Assembly: GCA_947463285.1 (NCBI GenBank)
Contig: CANHTV010000205.1
Coordinates: forward strand, 1 to 6,778
Direction: 5' to 3'
DNA from: Verrucomicrobiaceae bacterium
GTDB taxonomy: Bacteria > Verrucomicrobiota > Verrucomicrobiia > Verrucomicrobiales > Verrucomicrobiaceae
Length of the DNA: 6,778 nt
Shown here: piece after piece, positions 5,279 to 6,778 of the stretch
Layout: each line of letters opens with the position of its first letter
Position numbering within the stretch: position 1 is the first letter of the stretch
The notes under the pieces: generated by a model
Seen by the model: the letters and a program-made list of their open reading frames with translations, nothing else
Databases searched by the model: none
What the model was told of the DNA's origin: nothing
Made by a program: the position numbers and the translations under genes

Positions 5279-6778
5279 TTACTTGATGGCAGGCGGTATC
5301 ACAGCGGCCACTTCCTTGACTTTTGCTTTGCCCGGCAGCTTTTCAGCAGGTTCCGTTTCGTCAGGCACTGGAGCGGCGTCGTCAGTGGTGGTCTTCTTCG
5401 GCAGAGAAATGGCGACGGCATCACCTTCACTCAGGCCGTCGCGGACTTCGATAAATTCATCATTGAAGACGCCCGTGGTGATGGGGCGGCGCTCCATTTT
5501 ACCGCCATTACGGATGTAGCAGAAATGCTTGTCCTGCTCGACTTCGATCGACTGCACTGGGACGAAGACGACCTGGGTGAGCTGATCCACGATGATTTCA
5601 GCTTTGGCGTTCATGCCGGGTTTCAGCCAGTCATGCATGCCGCTGATGTGGATGGTGCAGGGGTAAACCTTGAGATTCGGGGTGTAACGGCTGCTGCTGG
5701 AGTCTGGCAGCAGGGCGAGCTCTGCGACGCGGCCTTCGAGCACTTTGCCGGGCTCTGCATCGACCTTGATGCGGACTTCCTGGCCGATTTTGACCTTCTT
5801 CACCTGTGACTCGTGGATCTTCACATGCACTCCCATGCGGGTCATATCTGGGATGGTGAGCATAGTCTGGCGGAGGCGCACACTGGCTCCTTCTTCGATG
5901 CTGTTGGTGTAGTTGTAGGAAGATCCGGCATCAAGATCACCGTAGGCGACGAGGCCAGGTTGGGTGGCCTTGATGGTGCAGGCTTTGAGCTGCTGTTCTA
6001 AGCTTTCACGCTTGGTGAGTTCCATCTCGTAACGGCGCTTGGAGGTCTGGAAGCGAGTTTCTGCCTGGGCCATTTTGGAGCGGTTGGCTCGCACGACCCG
6101 CTCCAATTTGGTGAGACTCTCGCGATAGGCGGAGAGCAGGAGAGCGCATTGCTTGGAGAAGACGTATTTCTTAAACAGGCTCAGTTCCGTCTCGGCGGTT
6201 TTGACGGAGAGGGAGACTTTTTCAAAGGTGACCTGATCGTTTTCGAGCTGAGTCTTGGAGATGAAGCTGCGGGCGGACAATCTCTCAGAGGACTCCACCT
6301 TCTGCTTGGCGACGGCGAGTTCGGATTTGCTGAGGAGGAATTTGTCTTCGAGCTGACGCAAAGTCTGCTGAGCCTCGCCATCACCTTGGGCATCGCCTTC
6401 CAGGAAAGGTGAGAAGTCGATGCGCTCGGAGCGCATTTTGGCAACGGGTTTGATGACAGGCTCGGTGGTTTTTTTCGTGCTGCTGTCGGCGAGTTTGATT
6501 TCTCCTACTTTGGTCGGGGCGTTGGATTGGTTGTCCAGGATGCTGACGTATTTGTCCAGCTCGTCACCTGTACCGGGGAGTTTGGCGTCAGTGAGGATTT
6601 TGACGGTAAGTTCACTGCCCAGATACTTTTCAAAGTCCATGAGGGCAAAGACGCTGGCTTCCTTCATGTCGCGGACGAGGCTTTGATTCTCGCTGCGCTG
6701 AATCTCACGGCCTTCGTCGGCGTCGATGTAGTTCGAGACGGTGGTCTGGAATTCGATCTCGTGATCTTGAATGCGGGC
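5279..6778 (-). CDS. Periplasmic adaptor subunit of an efflux/export system, HlyD/MacA family (5' end outside window)
   Basis: The frame is open from the right edge to the TAA at 5281-5279, giving 499 residues without the N-terminus. An internal Met at 6667 is not the likely start, because the 37 codons before it are open and read as the same helical kind of protein (QDHEIEFQTTVSNYIDADEG). Visible parts, counted from the edge: a helical region (1-60), a Lys/Thr-rich linker, a long coiled coil (about 137-267, with an EKV/KAETEL-type heptad pattern), the second half of the lipoyl domain (about 268-312, ATQPGLVAYGD), a beta-barrel (313-397, including VHVKIHESQVKKVKIGQEV and KPGMNAKAEI) and a membrane-proximal domain (about 400-462, VFVPVQSIEV and GLSEGDAV). 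A Pro/Glu/Lys-rich tail follows. Such adaptors link an inner-membrane transporter to an outer-membrane channel. The ATPase gene 23 bp downstream is its probable partner. The signal anchor should lie beyond the edge. Confidence 0.9.
   Translation of the reverse strand, partial: ARIQDHEIEFQTTVSNYIDADEGREIQRSENQSLVRDMKEASVFALMDFEKYLGSELTVKILTDAKLPGTGDELDKYVSILDNQSNAPTKVGEIKLADSSTKKTTEPVIKPVAKMRSERIDFSPFLEGDAQGDGEAQQTLRQLEDKFLLSKSELAVAKQKVESSERLSARSFISKTQLENDQVTFEKVSLSVKTAETELSLFKKYVFSKQCALLLSAYRESLTKLERVVRANRSKMAQAETRFQTSKRRYEMELTKRESLEQQLKACTIKATQPGLVAYGDLDAGSSYNYTNSIEEGASVRLRQTMLTIPDMTRMGVHVKIHESQVKKVKIGQEVRIKVDAEPGKVLEGRVAELALLPDSSSSRYTPNLKVYPCTIHISGMHDWLKPGMNAKAEIIVDQLTQVVFVPVQSIEVEQDKHFCYIRNGGKMERRPITTGVFNDEFIEVRDGLSEGDAVAISLPKKTTTDDAAPVPDETEPAEKLPGKAKVKEVAAVIPPAIK

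Overview
The window most resembles a chromosome segment from the phylum Verrucomicrobiota (Prosthecobacter/Verrucomicrobium-like). This is inferred from the gene set: a eukaryotic-type Ser/Thr kinase fused to PEGA and sulfatase-modifying-factor (FGE-like) domains, a secreted ThuA-like protein, GC-rich coding sequence, and characteristic L20 and L35 proteins. No rRNA gene is present to prove it. I see no tRNA, CRISPR array, insertion sequence, attachment site or phage gene.

Left part, minus strand: a large membrane-anchored kinase (174-2603) is followed after 25 bp by the N-terminus of a membrane-anchored or secreted protein (1-148) that runs off the left edge. The two probably form one transcription unit. 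Across a 132-bp divergent intergenic region lies the plus-strand gene for a secreted ThuA-domain protein (2736-3542). It ends convergently with the ribosomal genes. The 222-bp convergent gap holds a long hairpin with a direct repeat and a clear Rho-independent terminator for the minus strand.

Right part, all minus strand, in transcription order: a periplasmic adaptor of the HlyD/MacA type (open at the right edge, 5279-6778), a MacB/LolD-type ABC ATPase (4551-5255), rpmI (L35, 4271-4486) and rplT (L20, 3765-4148), ending at the terminator at 3705-3730. The adaptor and ATPase are 23 bp apart and probably act together in a tripartite efflux or lipoprotein/peptide export system; its permease is not in the window. 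rpmI and rplT have no infC directly upstream. They are separated by 122 nt that can fold into a multi-layered hairpin plus a second compact hairpin, a candidate cis-regulatory RNA for ribosomal protein synthesis.

The most notable features are: (1) the kinase's extracytoplasmic part, which carries a second, incomplete copy of the FGE N-terminal half, and whose complete FGE-like domain lacks the catalytic cysteines; (2) the structured rpmI-rplT spacer; (3) the lack of a clear Shine-Dalgarno sequence at all six visible gene starts. None of this proves a new system, but the first two deserve comparative analysis.
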